Of a stretch of 31,066 nucleotides of DNA, positions 28,601 through 31,066 are shown piece after piece. Made by a program: the position numbers and the translations under genes. The notes beneath the pieces were generated by a model, which saw only the letters and a list, made by a program, of their open reading frames with translations, was not told the origin of the DNA and did not search any database. Each line of letters begins with the position of its first letter. Within the stretch, counting starts at the first letter, position 1. The stretch comes from Bacteroidia bacterium (GTDB taxonomy: Bacteria > Bacteroidota > Bacteroidia > UKL13-3): assembly GCA_022402405.1 (NCBI GenBank), contig JAKRSG010000071.1:1-31066 (forward strand), read 5' to 3'.

Positions 28601-31066
28601 TAGAATTTGAGCAGGCTCCAGTGCTTAATGTAGCAGTATAAGTAATTATATAAGTTCCAGGAGCTGAAAATGTTTTACCATATATATGTGTATTGGTAGA
28701 TGTTGTTCCATCGCCAAAATCCCAATGATTGCCAGAAATCCATCCAAAACCATTCACTTGAGTGATATTAAAGAAGGTATAATTGTTACCTGCTAATAAT
28801 TGAGTTGAGGATGGCAATATATCAAAGTTTGCCACAGCTGCGCATGGCACTGAAGTAATAATAAATGACTCACTTGCTGTATCTTTACAAGTTCCAGTTA
28901 AGTCGCTCGCCACCAAACGAATGGTATGAGAACCATCACTTAAACCTGTAATATCATAAGGGAAGGTTACTTGAGCTGTAAAAGGTGCTCCATCTAGTGA
29001 AACATAATATAAACTAGCATTGGTGCTTGTATTTGAAATTGATTTTGAAGTTGAACTTGGAACAGATGCAGCGCCTACACTTACGCCTGCAACAGGTGAA
29101 TTTGTAGCGGCAACTGAAGTAAAGGAATACTGAGCTGCATTGGTTGAACATCTTCCGTCTGCGGTAACTGTTAAATCAACTGTTTGTGCTGTTGCACTTG
29201 CATAACTTCTATTTACCGAGGTTCCAGTTGTACCTGAGCCTGTACCTCCAGAGAAGGTCCAATTATAGGTTAAGTTAATTCCAGATGAACTATTAGTAAA
29301 CGTATACTCATTACCACAGGCACTTGGACCAGTTGTGCTAATAGCACCAACAGTTGGGGCTGAGACTACATTTACAACTTGTGGAGTTGATAATGTTGTA
29401 CCATTAATTTGTAAAGTAACAGTGTAAGAACCATCTGCTGTGTAAGTATGGGTAGGATTCTCAAGAGTTGATGAGTTACCATCACCAAAATCCCATAAAT
29501 AAGAAGTAGAAGCCAATGAAGTATTAGTGAAAGTTACGTCTTTAGAACCACATGTGTTTGGTGTATAGCTAAAAGTAGATGCTAATGGATTTCCAACAGT
29601 TAAATCTAAATAAGCAGTATCAGTACATCCAGTACCTGTATAATTAATTAAATGTACTCTATAATTTCCATCGGCACTGTATACCTTAGGAATGAAAGTA
29701 GTATTAGTTGTAATCGTTCCATCTCCCCAATTCCATAATGATGAATCAATAAATGAAGGGTGACGGTTCATAGATGCATTATGAAATAAAAACGAATTTC
29801 CAACTAATGGCTGAACCAAAGCATCATCCATTCGGATAATTGCATCTGGACCATTTTTAATATCTTTAGTATTTGTTACAGAAGTAACACAACCCTCGTC
29901 AGATTTGGCAACCAAAGTTATACTTCTTCTAGTATTAGGGAAACCTGGGTCGAACCAATTCATTGTGTAGTTCACTGGGAATTCATGTTTTACATTATCA
30001 GCTGTAAATACTGTATCATTAGCTGAACCATCTCCGTACATCCATACATATCTTACAATTGAACCAGAAGGGATCGTTGATGTATTGGCAAATACAACTT
30101 TTCCATGGCAAAGTAATTGACCACCGTTTCCGTTGTTTGCTGTAACTCCGTATGGACCTTGTGCACCAACTACTGGTGTAGTAAAGCTTGGCACTGGGAA
30201 TGGGTAAACAAATATTTCACGACTTGGATCTGCAATCCATGTAGGTTCATCGTGGCTCCAACAACCTTGATTGTTTTGAACACGTAAAGTATAATCAAAT
30301 AAATCTGGGTTAGTAACTGCATTTACCACTGGAGAATATGTGGCCGAATTAGGAGAACCACCAATTGCAGCGCCATCTCTCCTCCATTGGAAAGTACTTA
30401 TGCTTGTTGCACCAAAACCTGCAGTAGAAGCACTTGCATTAAAATTAACAGTTGCACCTGTACAAATATTGTAGTCGTTAGCAGTATTTCCAGAATTCTC
30501 TGTTGTTGTAAATAAAGCTGTTGGATGTTCAACTACAGTTACATTATTAGTGAATGAGGTAATACTTATACATCCTTTATTACTTGTTACTTGGACATTT
30601 ACAGAGTAATTTCCGATAGAAGTATAGGTTAATATCTGATCAGTTCCAATTGGATTTAAGCCAACTGCTAAAGGAGCAACCCAAATATAAGTTGCAGAAG
30701 AAGCCCCTAAACCTGGAGTAGAAGTATTTGTTATCTCAAAAGAGTTTGAAGCTAAACACTGACTGGCGTCATTAAATGTGAAAGAAGGAACTGGTAAACC
30801 ATGAACCAAAAACTCTCCATTCACATAAGTAATATCGTAATTTAATACATCTGCTCCACCTGCATTAGATGGCACAATACTGTATGGGGTTAGACTTGGA
30901 GTGGCACCTATTAAGCTAGCACTGCTAGAAATACTTGCAGTATTTACTTCATCTCCAGCAACTAAACCAGTTAATGTAAATTCAGTTCCATCAAAATTAT
31001 AAACGGTATTAAAACACTTTTCTATATTGTTTGCAGTTAAGGTTAATGCCTTTGGAGTAATATTAA
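25665..31066 (-). CDS. Giant T9SS-secreted MBG/PKD-domain surface protein (5' end outside the window)
   Basis: The frame is open from the stop codon at 25665 to the window edge, about 1,800 residues; an apparent start at 30875 is only an internal GTG. The N-terminal visible part (31066 to about 30800) is an MBG-type domain: NITPKALTLTANNIEKC, TEFTLTGLVAGDEV, then YSIVPSNAGGADVLNYDITY. About ten PKD-like domains follow, most with W-(D/N)-(F/Y)-GDG, arranged from about 29590 as tandem supermodules of about 1,015 bases. The C-terminus is a type A sorting domain (ELVLYPNPNKGDFKIAF, ending RKSFVVIK). It is expected at the cell surface, probably as an adhesin or structural protein. There is no enzyme domain in the visible part. 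A strong terminator follows. Confidence 0.93.
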   Translation of the reverse strand, partial: NITPKALTLTANNIEKCFNTVYNFDGTEFTLTGLVAGDEVNTASISSSASLIGATPSLTPYSIVPSNAGGADVLNYDITYVNGEFLVHGLPVPSFTFNDASQCLASNSFEITNTSTPGLGASSATYIWVAPLAVGLNPIGTDQILTYTSIGNYSVNVQVTSNKGCISITSFTNNVTVVEHPTALFTTTENSGNTANDYNICTGATVNFNASASTAGFGATSISTFQWRRDGAAIGGSPNSATYSPVVNAVTNPDLFDYTLRVQNNQGCWSHDEPTWIADPSREIFVYPFPVPSFTTPVVGAQGPYGVTANNGNGGQLLCHGKVVFANTSTIPSGSIVRYVWMYGDGSANDTVFTADNVKHEFPVNYTMNWFDPGFPNTRRSITLVAKSDEGCVTSVTNTKDIKNGPDAIIRMDDALVQPLVGNSFLFHNASMNRHPSFIDSSLWNWGDGTITTNTTFIPKVYSADGNYRVHLINYTGTGCTDTAYLDLTVGNPLASTFSYTPNTCGSKDVTFTNTSLASTSYLWDFGDGNSSTLENPTHTYTADGSYTVTLQINGTTLSTPQVVNVVSAPTVGAISTTGPSACGNEYTFTNSSSGINLTYNWTFSGGTGSGTTGTSVNRSYASATAQTVDLTVTADGRCSTNAAQYSFTSVAATNSPVAGVSVGAASVPSSTSKSISNTSTNASLYYVSLDGAPFTAQVTFPYDITGLSDGSHTIRLVASDLTGTCKDTASESFIITSVPCAAVANFDILPSSTQLLAGNNYTFFNITQVNGFGWISGNHWDFGDGTTSTNTHIYGKTFSAPGTYIITYTATLSTGACSNSISKSVTITAPTSASFTHTPNNCNDLDVAFTSTSTGATAYSWDFGDGNTSTLPNPTHTYAATGSYSVVLTINGSIASAPQTVHVASNPTVGPIINSGPSSCGNEYTFSNASTGVNLTYAWTFSGGTGSVSTSSSASRLYAGAASETVDLVVTSDGRCSANATQISFTSVAGTTAPNAAVTIGAASLPSSTSVSVNNASTNASLYYVSLDGAAFTAETTFPYDITGLSNGSHNVRLVASDLTGTCKDTATATFTISSTPCIAVASFNITPAASQPLSTNRFDFFNTTQHNGFGWVVTNAWDFGDGTTNNTNTHIYGKTYASAGTYTVTLVATSSTGCSSTITQNVTVTANATASFTHTQNACINRTVAFANTSVSASSYLWNFGDGNTSTQENPAHTYAADGVYNVTLTINGSIVSAPQTVTVATTPVAGSISNSLSSCGNVYTYSVTGATGLNLTYTWSFANPDGAGSTTGSSVTRTYTAGGPESVSLLVTADGRCTATPADLNLTTLTAGTIVSASLQIDASDACSGTRTIDNVGSTGATSYEVSVDGAAYEVKSSFPYDITGLTPGTHTVSLKAVNGLCSDIVTETFVVGSISASFTSSSSTCGPTVTFTNTTTATSGTPTYNWDFNSEGTSTSVSPSYTFASAGTKSVTLVATLPNGCSSTVANSSITANPGTGNPVASFTSEMIVNGSCNTGIRFTSTSTGATTYVWNYGDGTVSVPSTTSTIFHAYSSTGTFAVTLTASGACGQTSTHTANVVVTATGYPTPEVSFSTDNATQCVSGNRFDFFNRTQLNGWGWVNTYRWYFGDGTTDFVNTFSYGKTYASPGTYTVKLVGISNFGCADSSTMEVVVLAPGACTPGKMRGDDKGKISENDGGTFKSYSDLSTTGLSNSQDKSNELVLYPNPNKGDFKIAFKELNTDNFVISIVDMLGREVFTNTYQLKGAKELDLVDLNLAPGSYNLVLNGTNDVFARKSFVVIK
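26815..27552 (-). repeat. PKD supermodule, copy 3 (A-B-C only, more diverged)
   Basis: A (YLWNFGDGNTSTQENPAHTY), B (SSCGNVYTY, LTYTWSFANPDG, ADGRCT) and C (YEVSVDGAAYEVKSSFPYDI, LTPGTHTVSLKAVNGLCSD) are present. The D module does not follow directly; two other PKD-like domains (about 26560-26815 and 26320-26560) come first, and a D-type domain (RFDFFNRTQLNGWGW, YRWYFGDGTTD) closes the series at about 26060-26300. Confidence 0.65.
27553..28573 (-). repeat. PKD supermodule, copy 2
   Basis: Repeats the A-B-C-D order of copy 1: A with YSWDFGDGNTSTLPNPTHTY, B with SSCGNEYTF and LTYAWTFSGG, C with LYYVSLDGAAF and FPYDITGLSNGSH, D with RFDFFNTTQHNGFGW and THIYGKTY. The two WDFGDG sites of copies 1 and 2 are each about 1,015 bases apart (29480 and 28465; 28708 and 27693). 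Confidence 0.75.
28574..29590 (-). repeat. PKD supermodule, copy 1
   Basis: Four consecutive domains: A (FTYTP-N-TC then YLWDFGDGN), B (SACGNEYTF then LTYNWTFSGG and DGRCS), C (LYYVSLDGAPF then FPYDITGLSDGSH and CKDTA) and D (NYTFFNITQVNGFGW then HWDFGDGTT and THIYGKTF). The same order returns about 1,015 bases later with most of these phrases kept. Confidence 0.75.

Noticed and set aside
25665..30875. A complete CDS starting at 30875
   Set aside because: The codon there is GTG inside an MBG domain and the frame stays open to the window edge, so the gene is truncated by the window, not complete.
25665..31066. CRISPR-like or mobile tandem repeats in the last 5 kb
   Set aside because: The periodicity is in-frame protein domain repetition with about 1-kb units, without spacers, short identical repeats or transposase genes.

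Overview
The window is about 31 kb of AT-rich chromosomal DNA from a member of the Bacteroidota (Bacteroidetes); I would not go below phylum. The evidence is three proteins with C-terminal type IX secretion (T9SS) sorting domains, a DUF1800/DUF1501 gene pair, PKD/MBG-rich giant surface protein architecture, promoters of the Bacteroidota form TTG-N19..21-TAnnTTTG, and near absence of Shine-Dalgarno sequences (rpmA is the clear exception). There is no insertion sequence, phage gene, CRISPR array or integrase. The region looks like ordinary core genome with lineage-specific surface proteins. No stretch above 300 bases is without a gene.

Layout. 1-62: the 5' part of a tRNA-like gene with an odd anticodon arm, cut by the window edge. 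91-739: rpmA and rplU with a textbook promoter. 767-4050: an exopolysaccharide sugar transferase overlapping a lipoprotein gene, then a small oxidoreductase-fold protein with degenerate cofactor and catalytic motifs. 4222-5362: pcm convergent with smpB. 5380-8324: a minus-strand unit mntR-mntH(UspA fusion)-thioesterase-smpB, driven from a 100-bp divergent region with two metal-regulator-like inverted repeats. On its other side (8430-9296) lie a small one-helix membrane protein and a YugP-type zinc peptidase.

9312-17343: a tightly packed minus-strand gene run: PASTA protein, T9SS-secreted multi-module protein, rhodanese, seven-haem cytochrome c with TPRs, MltG, and an arginase-family enzyme. 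A strong bidirectional terminator closes it. 17393-19757: marC (plus), then an ALDH8-type aldehyde dehydrogenase followed by DUF3467 (minus). 19827-23127: the DUF1800 and DUF1501-T9SS pair (plus). 23124-25538: lipB, terC and miaA (minus). 25604-31066: a terminator and the C-terminal 1,800 residues of a giant MBG/PKD surface protein whose 5' end lies beyond the window.

How parts may work together: mntR, mntH, the arginase-family enzyme and possibly TerC suggest that manganese matters to this cell. The T9SS-dependent proteins, sugar transferase, PASTA protein and MltG belong to envelope and surface construction. I did not find a clearly new multi-gene system. The most useful leads are the double operator in the mntR divergent region, the degenerate Gfo/Idh/MocA protein, the tRNA-like gene, a set of promoters placed so close to the ATG that the transcripts should be leaderless, and the roughly 1-kb supermodules of the PKD protein.
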